Of a stretch of DNA of 64,000 nucleotides, positions 1 to 7,888 are shown piece by piece. Within the stretch, counting starts at the first letter, position 1; each line of letters starts with the position of its first letter. The position numbers and the translations under genes are program-made. A model generated the notes under the pieces. That model was given only the letters and a program-made list of their open reading frames with translations, was not told where the DNA came from and searched no databases. Source of the DNA: Porphyromonas uenonis DSM 23387 = JCM 13868 (GTDB taxonomy: Bacteria > Bacteroidota > Bacteroidia > Bacteroidales > Porphyromonadaceae); contig NZ_AXVC01000023.1 in the NCBI RefSeq assembly GCF_000482365.1, positions 1 through 64,000 of the forward strand. The letters run 5' to 3'.

Positions 1-153
1 AAGAAAGGTAAGTCGGATGATGCGAGACCATTTGATGCCGTTGCTCGAAGTTGTTTTGGACGCAACTTGTAGTGGTTCCTCTTTATCTGCAGGAACACTT
101 GCCCGTATGAAGGCTGGACTGTGCAGGTCTTTGTTCATGAGAGATCTATTCAT
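1..153 (-). CDS. Partial hypothetical protein of the left mobile element (N-terminal 51 residues)
   Basis: An ATG at 153 on the minus strand opens a frame without stops to the window edge, giving MNRSLMNKDLHSPAF at the start. The peptide has ordinary composition but I recognise no family. It lies on the same strand as the DUF1896 gene and the recombinase to its right, so it is probably the next gene of that element. Only the start is visible, so reality and product are uncertain. Confidence 0.35.
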   Translation of the reverse strand, partial: MNRSLMNKDLHSPAFIRASVPADKEEPLQVASKTTSSNGIKWSRIIRLTFL

Positions 154-182
154 ATTCGGAGTCTTTTAGAGTTTTCAAGAGC

Positions 183-263
183 AGAGCCAAGAGACTATGC
201 GACATAAAGACAAGAGATAGAATATGCTCTTGACGTATGGAGCAGAGAGACTATCTTGGCTCT
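183..263. repeat. Inverted repeat in the gap before the DUF1896 stop
   Basis: AGAGCCAAGA (183-192) is repeated in inverted form as TCTTGGCTCT (254-263), and a nine-base string AGAGACTAT occurs next to both arms. The gap 154-305 contains no convincing gene. It lies downstream of the DUF1896 gene (minus strand), so it could be a processed or terminating 3' structure, but there is no T-run. Confidence 0.35.
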
Positions 264-305
264 TGAAGCTCAAAAGGCTCACGAGATAGGGATAAGCTAC
301 ATTGT

Positions 306-779
306 CTACTCTAATGCACTCACATCGCCTACCGTGGGAAGTTGATTAGCTTCGATAAGAAGTACAACTGTTCCTGTCAGTTCTGTGTAGAGCGTGTCAT
401 ACTCAGGTGTTGCAACAAATTCATCCGTAAGGTTATACTTGTCAAATAGGTTTTGTATCGCCTTGTTCCCGAGAAGTATCTGAGAGAGTCGCTCGGGGAG
501 TGGAGAGGGGAGTTCTTTTTCAAACTCATTCTCCAAGACGGACACAAGCGTGTCGTACTTGGAGAAATGCAGGTCACGATACAGTACTTCACTCGCCATA
601 CTCTCTGCCTCGGGATATGAGAATCCCTCTTCCACAGCATCACAGTAGGTAGTAAGAGCTTCATCAGCTCGTGCCTTGATAAATGGCTTGTCTTCCACCT
701 TCTCAGGGAAATGCTCACTAAGGTAGCTCTCTAGCTTTAAGCGGAAGTAGGATAGTTCTTTCTTATTCGTTGTCTTCAT
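306..779 (-). CDS. DUF1896 family protein of a conjugative/mobilizable element
   Basis: This 157-residue acidic protein has the pattern I associate with DUF1896: SYFRLKLESYL near the N-terminus, a central LHFSKYDTL and a C-terminal PEYDTLYTELTG. DUF1896 proteins are typical small cargo genes of Bacteroidetes conjugative elements; their biochemical function is not established. It has no signal peptide or membrane segment. The gene reads away from the adjacent recombinase on the same strand with 26 bases between them, as in a left-end integration module. Family assignment is from recall of the conserved strings; function unknown. Confidence 0.75.
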   Translation of the reverse strand: MKTTNKKELSYFRLKLESYLSEHFPEKVEDKPFIKARADEALTTYCDAVEEGFSYPEAESMASEVLYRDLHFSKYDTLVSVLENEFEKELPSPLPERLSQILLGNKAIQNLFDKYNLTDEFVATPEYDTLYTELTGTVVLLIEANQLPTVGDVSALE

Positions 780-805
780 CTTCTTATTTGGTTTTAATGG
801 TTCAC

Positions 806-2050
806 TTATTGCCAGCTATTCTCCCCGATACCCATAGCCGTATTGAACTTGCCTAGCTTGTCGGCAAACTGCTCCATGTCATGTTCAATCTTCTTATTGG
901 TAATCCGGGCATAGATTTGCGTTGTTCGGATATTGGTATGCCCCAGCATTTTAGAGACACTTTCCATAGGAACGCCCTTACTGAGACAGAGAGTAGCAAA
1001 GGTATGCCGAGCTAGGTGGAAAGTCAAGTTCTTGCTGATACCACAAATGTCTGCAATCTCCTTCAAATACGAATTCATCTTCTGATTGCTAAGGATAGGG
1101 AAGAGCTTGCCATCTCTATATGTGTCATGGTTGTACTTAGAAATAATGGCTTTGGGAAGATCAAGGAGTAGGACATTAAATGCAATGTTAGTCTTTTTCC
1201 TTTTTGACATAACCCATTCTTTGTCATCCATAACTACTATATCCTCTGGAGTTAGGTTGCGTACATCAATGTAAGCCAAACCAGTAAAGCAAGAGAATAT
1301 GAATATATCTCTTACAAGCTCCAACCGTGGCAGTCTTGTTAAATCTTTGGCAACAATAAGGGATACCTCATCTTCCGTTAAAAACCCTCTGTCAACAGGT
1401 TTCGTGTGGAATTTGATGTCAAGGAAAGGGTCATGCATGATTATGCCTCTCTTTTGTGCGAATATTGTCATTGTCTTAAGAAGTTTGAGCTTCTTCTGTG
1501 CCGTGTTATGAGCTAAATTAGCTTTCGTCTTAAGATAGAGTTCAAAGTCCATAACCACTGAGGGTGTAAACTCTAAGAGACCTATATCCTCTCGGTTGTA
1601 GGTGGATTTTAAGAATCGCACGAAGTGTGTCTTAACCACGGTGTATTTCTGCAAGCTGTCTTTACTAAGAGACTTTCCCACTTGTTGTGCTATATGGTCT
1701 AGATATCTATCTATGACTGGGAGTAAAGTAGTAAACTCCTTGTCTCTGCCAAGATATACTTGCTTTAGTCTTTCGACTGTTAAGTCCTCCTCTTCTTTCA
1801 TTTTCCCAAACATCTCATATAGAGAGGTGGAAAGTGAGTCTAAGGAGGCGTTAAGGGTTAGTGCTTCAGCCGTACGTCCTTTCATCCGACTGGTGGAGTT
1901 ATTCCACATACTCTTCTTTACAAAGAGCTTTGTAGTGCCAAGGTTTGCCATTTCTCGATTGAGAAAGATCCTAAGCATGATTGGAGATTTCCCTTCTTTA
2001 TTCTCGTAGTTAGAGCGTAGGTAGAAGGATACCTTAAACTGTCTTCTCAT
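806..2050 (-). CDS. Tyrosine recombinase (integrase) of the left element
   Basis: A site-specific tyrosine recombinase of about 414 residues if translation starts at MRRQFKVSF (2050). A longer frame starts at 2104, but its first 18 residues do not resemble the family and lie over TGTAGCA repeats, so I chose 2050. An N-terminal arm-binding segment and a SAM-like core-binding region precede the catalytic domain. HLARH supplies the His-x-x-Arg pair, GHTNIRTTQIYA supplies the second His and the nucleophilic Tyr. The first catalytic Arg, expected in FTGLR, is Ala here (FTGLAYIDV); loss of this Arg is known for IntDOT-type Bacteroides integrases. It probably moves the element that extends left of position 2400. 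Confidence 0.85.
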   Translation of the reverse strand: MRRQFKVSFYLRSNYENKEGKSPIMLRIFLNREMANLGTTKLFVKKSMWNNSTSRMKGRTAEALTLNASLDSLSTSLYEMFGKMKEEEDLTVERLKQVYLGRDKEFTTLLPVIDRYLDHIAQQVGKSLSKDSLQKYTVVKTHFVRFLKSTYNREDIGLLEFTPSVVMDFELYLKTKANLAHNTAQKKLKLLKTMTIFAQKRGIIMHDPFLDIKFHTKPVDRGFLTEDEVSLIVAKDLTRLPRLELVRDIFIFSCFTGLAYIDVRNLTPEDIVVMDDKEWVMSKRKKTNIAFNVLLLDLPKAIISKYNHDTYRDGKLFPILSNQKMNSYLKEIADICGISKNLTFHLARHTFATLCLSKGVPMESVSKMLGHTNIRTTQIYARITNKKIEHDMEQFADKLGKFNTAMGIGENSWQ

Positions 2051-2064
2051 GTCACTTAGTTTTG

Positions 2065-2250
2065 TGTAGCAGAAGCACACTAATTCTGTAGCAAAATGCG
2101 CCAAAACTAATGTAGCATAACTGCCACAAAGTTCGTAAATATCTTTCTGAAAACAAGCGACTTACAGCGGTCAATTTAGTGGTCATTTGGTAGTCACTGC
2201 TACATTTTTCGGTTACCCAAAGTTAGTGTAGCAGAAAATGTAGCAGAAAA
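2065..2250. promoter_or_regulatory. Six TGTAGCA repeats upstream of the left integrase
   Basis: TGTAGCA occurs at 2065, 2087, 2111, 2227 and 2239 and inverted (TGCTACA) at 2198. The last two direct copies form a 12-base tandem repeat TGTAGCAGAAAA. Clusters like this beside an integrase start are typical arm-type sites for integrase or excisionase, or operators. Function is inferred from position and repetition. Confidence 0.55.
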
Positions 2251-2312
2251 TGACCTTTTGGCGAATACCTAACACCATCTATAGGTATTCATCGGTAGTC
2301 AGTGTATACGAG

Positions 2313-2349
2313 AAAAGTCGCTGTAGAAGCTTGTTCTACAACGACTTTT
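2313..2349. terminator. Long hairpin at the junction of the two elements
   Basis: AAAAGTCGCTGTAGAA (2313-2328) pairs with TTCTACAACGACTTTT (2334-2349), 15 of 16 positions, around a 5-nt loop. A-run and T-run flank it, so it could terminate in both directions. It lies between the left integrase upstream region and the att repeat at 2404. Confidence 0.6.
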
Positions 2350-2403
2350 CCTTGATTTGAAGCCTTATTTGAATACCTTGTTGAAACTCTAAATAAGACC
2401 TCT

Positions 2404-2417
2404 TGCGGAAGCGGGGG
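2404..2417. repeat. Left attachment-site repeat
   Basis: TGCGGAAGCGGGGG, identical to the end of the tRNA-Ser gene at 11618-11631. Flanking bases differ on both sides, so the identity is exactly 14 bp. Confidence 0.7.
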
Positions 2418-2575
2418 CTCCAAAACCTTGAAAATCGCAGAATATCACAAAATATCAATTCGCTGTATTTCAGCAGAATATAAAATCACTACTTAAACAG
2501 AATATCATACGACCTCTTTCCATATGTCGAAAATTGGGTGTAAATTTGGGTGTAGATTTAATCAGCGTATGAACT
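2418..2575. promoter_or_regulatory. Left end of the element with two GGGTGTA repeats
   Basis: A+T-rich non-coding DNA between the attachment repeat and the integrase. GGGTGTAAA (2536-2544) and GGGTGTAGA (2548-2556) are spaced 12 nt. The same 9-mer occurs at the far end of the element (11579-11587 and inverted at 11604-11612), which suits arm-type sites of the integrase. No clear -7 box was found. Confidence 0.5.
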
Positions 2576-3847
2576 ATGAATATTAAGAGGAACATTATTT
2601 TCGCACTGGAGAGACGCAAGAAAGATGGAGTACTCATTACAGAGAATGTGCCCATCAGAATGCGTGTGATTTATAACAGTAAGCGCATTGAGATTGCGAC
2701 TGGATACCGAATTGATGCTTCAAAGTGGGATAGTGATCTTCAGCAGGTGAAAAGAGGATGCACCAATAAGCTCAAGCAATCAGCTACTGAGATCAATGCA
2801 GACCTGCAGAGATATGGATCTGAAATGCAGAAGATATTCAAGGAGTTTGAAATTAAGGAGCTAATTCCAACCCCTGAACAAATCAAAGATATATTCAATT
2901 CAAGGTTGAGAAATGAAGAGCAACCTGAGGGAATATGCTTTATGCAGGCATTTGATGAGTTTGTCAGTGAAAGGGGTGTACAAAATAGCTGGACGCACTC
3001 TACCTATGAGAAATTTGCAGCTGTGAAGAACCATCTTCTAGAGTTTAATCCCTCTGTATCCTTTGAACTATTTGACGAAGTCGGGTTGAATAAGTACGTC
3101 CTTTTTCTTCGAGACAAGAGAAAGATGAGGAATAGCACTATAGAGAATCAACTTTCATTTCTCAAGTGGTTTTTAAGATGGAGTTTTGGCAAAGGCTATA
3201 CGACTCTTACTGCTTATGAAACATTTAAGCCAAAACTAAAAAGCACCCAGAAGAAAGTAATTTTCCTCACATGGGATGAACTGACACGTCTAAGGGAGTG
3301 CGAGATACCTGAAAGCAAACAGTACTTAGAGCGAGTACGAGATGTTTTCCTTTTTTGTTGCTTTACAGGTCTCCGCTATTCTGATGTTTTTAATCTCAGA
3401 AGGAGCGACATCAAAGAGGATCATATTGAGATTACTACAGTCAAAACAGCTGATAGCCTAATCATAGAACTGAACAAACACAGCAGATCAATTCTTGAAA
3501 AGTATGAGAATGTGGTCTTTGAGAAAGACAAGGCTTTACCAGTAATCAGCAATCAACGAATGAATGATTACTTGAAAGAGCTGGCAGAACTGGCGGGGAT
3601 TGATGAACCAATAAGAGAAACCTACTATATAGGCAACAAAAGAATTGATGAAGTGACTCCCAAGTATGCACTACTGAGTACTCATGCAGGAAGGCGAACT
3701 TTCATTTGTAATGCACTCTCCTTGGGAATACCCGCTAATGTAGTAATGAAGTGGACTGGTCATAGCGACTATAAAGCGATGAAACCATACATCGATATCG
3801 CTGATGATATAAAGGCTAACGCAATGAATAAGTTCGATCAGTTATAA
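2576..3847 (+). CDS. Tyrosine recombinase (integrase) of the tRNA-Ser element
   Basis: A 423-residue phage-type integrase. Residues 1-100 form the N-terminal arm-binding domain, about 120-215 the SAM-like core-binding domain and about 230-423 the catalytic domain. All expected catalytic residues are visible: Arg267 in FTGLRYSD, a Lys near 290, His370 and Arg373 in THAGRRTF, His396 in WTGHSD and Tyr405 in KPYID. The gene begins about 160 bp inside the left attachment repeat and reads inward, the usual arrangement. It should catalyse integration into, and with an accessory factor excision from, the tRNA-Ser 3' end. Confidence 0.9.
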   Translation: MNIKRNIIFALERRKKDGVLITENVPIRMRVIYNSKRIEIATGYRIDASKWDSDLQQVKRGCTNKLKQSATEINADLQRYGSEMQKIFKEFEIKELIPTPEQIKDIFNSRLRNEEQPEGICFMQAFDEFVSERGVQNSWTHSTYEKFAAVKNHLLEFNPSVSFELFDEVGLNKYVLFLRDKRKMRNSTIENQLSFLKWFLRWSFGKGYTTLTAYETFKPKLKSTQKKVIFLTWDELTRLRECEIPESKQYLERVRDVFLFCCFTGLRYSDVFNLRRSDIKEDHIEITTVKTADSLIIELNKHSRSILEKYENVVFEKDKALPVISNQRMNDYLKELAELAGIDEPIRETYYIGNKRIDEVTPKYALLSTHAGRRTFICNALSLGIPANVVMKWTGHSDYKAMKPYIDIADDIKANAMNKFDQL

Positions 3848-3851
3848 CTGA

Positions 3852-3945
3852 ACTTGAAATTTCAAGTAGACTTGAAACTATGACATCTACGACAGAAATT
3901 TCAAGTGTGCTTGAAAATCCCTACATTTGCAGAAGAATTTCAAGT
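3852..3945. promoter_or_regulatory. Operator-like cluster of ACTTGAAA sites with internal promoter
   Basis: The 8-mer ACTTGAAA or its complement TTTCAAGT occurs perfectly at 3852, 3860, 3870, 3899 and 3938, and with one mismatch at 3909. The first two make a perfect 16-bp palindrome, and 3860/3870 and 3899/3909 form further inverted pairs with 2-nt spacers. A -7 box TACATTTG lies at 3922-3929 between the sites. The arrangement suggests a regulated promoter for the ATPase gene, with the start codon at 3955 rather than 3880. Confidence 0.6.
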
Positions 3946-3954
3946 ACACCTGAC

Positions 3955-5214
3955 ATGCTCACACCGATACGAAAATACAACTTTTGGGATGAGAACCCTA
4001 TAGACTTAGGGTATCCACGCACATTCTACACAGATAAGATAGGTCAATACATTGACAACAAACTGATCAAAGTATTGGTAGGTCAGAGACGTGCCGGAAA
4101 GAGCTACATCCTAAGGCAAATAGCCTCACAGCTAATTGCCAACGGCACTCGTCCCAATAACATTCTTTACATCAACAAGGAATACCTGGAGTTTTCAGAC
4201 ATTCTTGACTATCAAGACCTCGAGAACCTATTTCAGCAATACAAGAAAGACCTCAACCCGCAAGGAAAAGTATTCCTTTTCATCGATGAGATACAAGGCA
4301 TTGAAGAGTGGGAACGATTTGTCAACTCACACTCCCAAGACTTTGCTGAGCCTTGTGAGATATTTATCAGTGGCTCCAACTCTAGTCTGCTATCTGGTGA
4401 ACTTGCAACGCTACTATCGGGAAGATATGTAGCGTTTGAAATACTCCCCTTTAGTTTTTCAGAGTTCTGTGGTATCACTCAGAAAGAGCCTAATAGAGAA
4501 AGTTATATAGACTTCCTTCAAACTGGAGCCCTACCAGAGCTTTTCAACCTCCCCAATGATGAGATGAAGCAAAACTACGTCTCTTCAATCAAGGACACTG
4601 TTATGCTTCGTGACATTGTCGCTAGGTATAAAGTAAAGGATGTGAAGCTCCTAGATGACCTCTTTGTGTATCTAGTCAATAACGCCTCCAACATTATCTC
4701 CATCGCCAACATCGTCAACTTCTTTAAGTCTCGAAATAGGAAAACCAACTACGAGACGCTCTCCAACTATATCTCCCATCTCGAGAGTACTTTCCTCGTG
4801 CATAAGGTAGAGAGATATAATATCAAGGGCAAGGAGACAATTTCGGCTAATAACAAGTACTATCTGAATGATTTGTGCTACCACAATTACCTCTATTCTG
4901 GATTTGGCTATGGAATGGGGTACTTATTGGAGAATGCTGTCTATTTAAGCCTTAGACGGGCTGGATATCAAATCTATGTAGGCACGAATAAAGAGGCTGA
5001 GGTAGACTTTGTCGCTATCAAAGGAAGCAAGAGGTTATATTTCCAAGTCACTCTACAACTAACGGAGCAAGAGACAATAGAGCGAGAGTACCGCTCTCTT
5101 TTGTCGATAGAAGATAACTTCAAGAAGTATGTGGTCAGTTTGGATGACTTCAAGCTTCCAACAAATGAGGGTATTGACCATATTTCGGCGTGGGAACTTG
5201 ACACTATTCTGTAA
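3955..5214 (+). CDS. AAA ATPase with C-terminal DUF4143 domain
   Basis: A cytosolic ATPase of 419 residues. I start it at ATG 3955 (MLTPIRKYNFW) because the in-frame ATG at 3880 lies upstream of the -7 box and its 25 extra codons merely translate the ACTTGAAA repeats. GQRRAGKS near residues 43-50 is the Walker A loop and FLFIDEIQ the Walker B strand; SGSNS fits sensor 1. The C-terminal third has the DUF4143 pattern with NKEAEVDFV and a following YFQVT strand, a PD-(D/E)XK-like fold. The cellular role of this family is unclear. It is followed by a strong terminator, so it is a single-gene unit inside the element. Confidence 0.85.
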   Translation: MLTPIRKYNFWDENPIDLGYPRTFYTDKIGQYIDNKLIKVLVGQRRAGKSYILRQIASQLIANGTRPNNILYINKEYLEFSDILDYQDLENLFQQYKKDLNPQGKVFLFIDEIQGIEEWERFVNSHSQDFAEPCEIFISGSNSSLLSGELATLLSGRYVAFEILPFSFSEFCGITQKEPNRESYIDFLQTGALPELFNLPNDEMKQNYVSSIKDTVMLRDIVARYKVKDVKLLDDLFVYLVNNASNIISIANIVNFFKSRNRKTNYETLSNYISHLESTFLVHKVERYNIKGKETISANNKYYLNDLCYHNYLYSGFGYGMGYLLENAVYLSLRRAGYQIYVGTNKEAEVDFVAIKGSKRLYFQVTLQLTEQETIEREYRSLLSIEDNFKKYVVSLDDFKLPTNEGIDHISAWELDTIL

Positions 5215-5238
5215 CGCATAAAACCCAACCTAATTACT

Positions 5239-5271
5239 GCCCCTTGTTCAAATCGACAAGGGGCTTTTTTT
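5239..5271 (+). terminator. Rho-independent terminator after the DUF4143 ATPase
   Basis: GCCCCTTGT (5239-5247) pairs with ACAAGGGGC (5256-5264) and is followed by seven T residues. Confidence 0.9.
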
Positions 5272-5391
5272 GTATTCAAGTTCCGCTTCCAAACGCTCAA
5301 ATTATTGAGGAAATCTTCTCTCCTTACCTCCTTAAACTTCTTGACACTTCCCGATACATCCCTGACCCTTTAAACTCTCAATATAGTATCA

Positions 5392-5399
5392 TAGATTTG
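5392..5399 (+). promoter_or_regulatory. Promoter -7 box before the DUF3853-repA-primase-mob block
   Basis: TAGATTTG matches TAnnTTTG and lies about 75 bp before the DUF3853 start, after the preceding terminator. The rest of 5272-5474 holds no gene that I can support. Confidence 0.45.
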
Positions 5400-5474
5400 C
5401 ACTGCAGACTGCAAAAGATCAATGCTTTACATGGCCAGTGAAGCACAATGTTTAACAAGCTTATCTGAGAGTTT

Positions 5475-5777
5475 ATGACAGATGAAAATAAGCCACTATG
5501 GCAAATGACGAGTGGCGAATTTATGGAGTTCCTCAAAGAGGGACTTAATCGAACTGTGGCAACTGAACCAGTTTCTCCTTTAGCTAATACCCACAAGAAA
5601 TATGTCTATGGTATTGCAGGTATAGCAAAGCTATTTGGGTGCAGTATTCCAACAGCCAATCGCATCAAGAAAAGCGGGAAAATTGACCAAGCCATTACAC
5701 AAATTGGTCGAAAGATTATCGTGGATGCTGAGCTGGCATTGGAGCTGGCAGGCAAGAAAACCGGAGGAAGGAGATGA
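5475..5777 (+). CDS. DUF3853 family protein, probable DNA-binding helix-turn-helix
   Basis: A 100-residue basic protein. YGIAGIAKLFGCSIPTANRIK resembles a MerR/excisionase-like helix-turn-helix followed by GRKIIVDAELAL, the layout I associate with DUF3853 proteins of Bacteroidetes mobilizable elements. Its stop overlaps the next start (ATGA at 5774-5777) and a strong GGAGG precedes that start, so the two are translationally coupled. It may act as an excisionase or regulator of the element; this is inference. Confidence 0.7.
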   Translation: MTDENKPLWQMTSGEFMEFLKEGLNRTVATEPVSPLANTHKKYVYGIAGIAKLFGCSIPTANRIKKSGKIDQAITQIGRKIIVDAELALELAGKKTGGRR

Positions 5778-6844
5778 GTATGATCCCACAGAGCCAAAAT
5801 GTAGACTATGACTCCCTTTGGAATAAGTCTTTAGTCCGTGTAACGGATGAGTTCTCTTTACCACCCGTTATCCTCCAAGTGGATGATGCCATCATTGGCA
5901 CATTGGGTAACTTTAGTGCCTCAACAGGCAAAGCCAAGGCAAAGAAGACTTTTAATGTTTCTGCCATCGTTGCAGCCGCACTTATCAACGGACAGGTATT
6001 AGAGTATAGAGCATCTCTTCCTTCAGAAAAAAGAAAAATCCTCTACTTCGATACTGAGCAGAGCCCATTTCACTGCAAACTGGTATTACAGCGAATACTG
6101 AAGTTAGCTGGACTACCACTTAACCAACAACCTGAGAATCTCATCTTCAGTCACCTTAGAGAAATATCTGACCCTGCAATCCGATGCGAGGTGATTCGAA
6201 AGGCGATCTATGAGATTGAAGGGGTGGGACTTGTCGTTATTGATGGAATTAGAGACTTGATACTCGACATCAACAATCCTACTCAATCTACGATTCTTAT
6301 CGGGAACCTTATGCAGTGGACTAGTGAGCGAGGTATTCATATCCAGACTGTGCTTCATCTAAATAAAGGTGATGACAATAGTAGAGGTCATATTGGAACT
6401 GAACTCAACAATAAGGCAGAAACTGTCCTTCAAGTAACCAAAGATCCGAAAGACCCCGATAGATCCATCGTATCACCCGCATTTATCCGTTCAAAGCCTT
6501 TCGAGAATTTTGCTTTTCGTATCACTGATGAGCCAGACCATATCAATGTCCCCGAGTTGGATACAAACTTTCAAGATGAAGCGATTACTTCAAAAACGGC
6601 CTTCGACTATACAGAGCTTACAGAGGATCAACACCGACAAGCTTTAGAAGTGGTTTTCTCTGAAAGTGAAGGGGGATTAGGTTATGGTGAGCTAGTGGAT
6701 GCCTTACGAAAAGGATACGCTGAAATTGTCGGTACTACATATGGTATAGGGAAAACAAAAAAGCTACTCACTTTCCTGAAGAATAAGAGAATGATCACAC
6801 TCAAGAATAAGAAGTACTTGTATGAGCCTAATTTCTACTATTGA
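5774..6844 (+). CDS. RepA-like AAA ATPase of a mobilizable element
   Basis: A 356-residue protein with a RecA/RepA-type ATPase core. SASTGKAKAKKTF stands where the Walker A loop is expected; YFDTEQS follows, and GLVVIDGIRDL is the Walker B strand. HLNKGDDNSRGHIGTELNNKAETV resembles the RepA/AAA_25 sensor region. The last 90 residues look like a winged-helix domain (YGELVDALRKGY, LLTFLKNKRMI). Homologues sit before primases in Bacteroidetes mobilizable elements and are thought to act as replicative helicase or initiator of the excised circle. It starts on ATGA overlapping the DUF3853 gene, with GGAGGAAGGAG upstream. Confidence 0.8.
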   Translation: MSMIPQSQNVDYDSLWNKSLVRVTDEFSLPPVILQVDDAIIGTLGNFSASTGKAKAKKTFNVSAIVAAALINGQVLEYRASLPSEKRKILYFDTEQSPFHCKLVLQRILKLAGLPLNQQPENLIFSHLREISDPAIRCEVIRKAIYEIEGVGLVVIDGIRDLILDINNPTQSTILIGNLMQWTSERGIHIQTVLHLNKGDDNSRGHIGTELNNKAETVLQVTKDPKDPDRSIVSPAFIRSKPFENFAFRITDEPDHINVPELDTNFQDEAITSKTAFDYTELTEDQHRQALEVVFSESEGGLGYGELVDALRKGYAEIVGTTYGIGKTKKLLTFLKNKRMITLKNKKYLYEPNFYY

Positions 6845-6859
6845 TTATCGGTTCAGTCC

Positions 6860-6953
6860 GATATGGGCATATAAGGTTTTGACCCATACCATACCAATTG
6901 TAAATCAGTTCGGTTCGGTATCAGGATATATATTCCTGTACCATACCGAACTG
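6860..6953. repeat. Two hairpins between repA-like and primase genes, possible replication origin
   Basis: GATATGGG (6860-6867) pairs with CCCATACC (6883-6890) with one mismatch. A longer hairpin joins 6906-6926 to 6934-6953 over about 20 pairs with two mismatches and a bulge, beginning CAGTTCGG and ending CCGAACTG. Short CCATACC/GGTATGG strings recur through the stretch. Position between initiator-like and primase genes suggests an origin or primase start site, but a transcriptional structure is also possible. Confidence 0.45.
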
Positions 6954-6997
6954 AATAGAGACTTCCTTTGCTAACGAAAAGAAAAAGAGATCAGAAG

Positions 6998-7888
6998 ATG
7001 AATGCAAAACAAGCAAAGCTAATTCCGCTACAGGATTACCTATTCACGCTCGGCATAAAGCCTGTCAAAGTACTAAACAATAGTCTTTGGTACTACTCTC
7101 CTTTGCGGTCAGAGAGTACGCCCTCATTCAAAGTTAATACAAGCATCAACTGCTGGCACGACTTTGGAAGTGGGGAAAAAGGGAATATTATTGATTTGGC
7201 AATGAAGATCAATCATATTGTAACTGTTTCTGAGGCACTCATTGCCATAGGACAAGCATGCCCTCTCCACAACAGCAACTCTTTTTCTTTTCGTCAGCAA
7301 ACACCCTCTCATAAAGGGCTATCAGACATTAGAGTTCAAGAGCTACAGCACCCAGCGTTAATTCAGTTGTTGAAAAATAGGCGAATTTCTTTTCTCATCG
7401 CTCAGCTGTACTGCAAGGAGGTTCATTATAGAGTAAATGGTAAGACCTATTTCTCTATTGGCTTTCCGAATAATGCTAGTGGATATGAAACCCTTAACCC
7501 ATTCTTCAAAGGCTGTATTCCACCAAAGGAGATTTCTCTATTTGACAATGACACCAAGTCAATCCATCTCTTTGAAGGGTTTATGGATTACCTAAGTTTA
7601 TTGACGATGAATCCCAAAGAGCAAGAGAGTTCAGCTTTAATCCTTAACTCTGTTAGCAACCTCGAGAAAGCAATTCCTCTCCTTGCTAAGTACGAGAAAA
7701 TAAACTCCTTTCTCGATAACGATGCTGCGGGAAAGGATGCCCGAAATAGACTCTTGAGATTGAATCTCCCTGTCGAAAACATCTCAGAAAGGTTTTCGGA
7801 CTTTAAGGATCTGAATGACTTTCTATGTCAAAAGCGAATTCCTAAAGAGATAAGTATGAAGTCTAAGCGAAAGATAAAACTCAGGTGA
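6998..7888 (+). CDS. Toprim-type DNA primase of the element
   Basis: A primase of 296 residues. I start at ATG 6998 (MNAKQAKLIPL); an upstream TTG at 6968 adds ten basic residues without family resemblance. The N-terminal third matches the CHC2-like zinc-finger primase region (WYYSPLRSESTPSFKV, NCWHDFGSGEKGNIIDLAM), although the zinc ligands are only partly kept. The Toprim domain shows LFEGFMDYLSLL and SFLDNDAAGKDA, with the acidic metal-binding residues present. It would synthesise primers on the transferred or replicating strand. It follows the RepA-like gene and precedes the mobilization genes. Confidence 0.8.
   Translation: MNAKQAKLIPLQDYLFTLGIKPVKVLNNSLWYYSPLRSESTPSFKVNTSINCWHDFGSGEKGNIIDLAMKINHIVTVSEALIAIGQACPLHNSNSFSFRQQTPSHKGLSDIRVQELQHPALIQLLKNRRISFLIAQLYCKEVHYRVNGKTYFSIGFPNNASGYETLNPFFKGCIPPKEISLFDNDTKSIHLFEGFMDYLSLLTMNPKEQESSALILNSVSNLEKAIPLLAKYEKINSFLDNDAAGKDARNRLLRLNLPVENISERFSDFKDLNDFLCQKRIPKEISMKSKRKIKLR

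Noticed and set aside
3880-3954. N-terminal extension of the DUF4143 ATPase
   Set aside because: These 25 codons cover the ACTTGAAA repeats and the -7 box, so they are promoter DNA rather than coding sequence.
5272-5474. Small gene after the ATPase terminator
   Set aside because: A 65-codon frame exists at 5244-5441 but it begins inside the terminator and shows no coding features.
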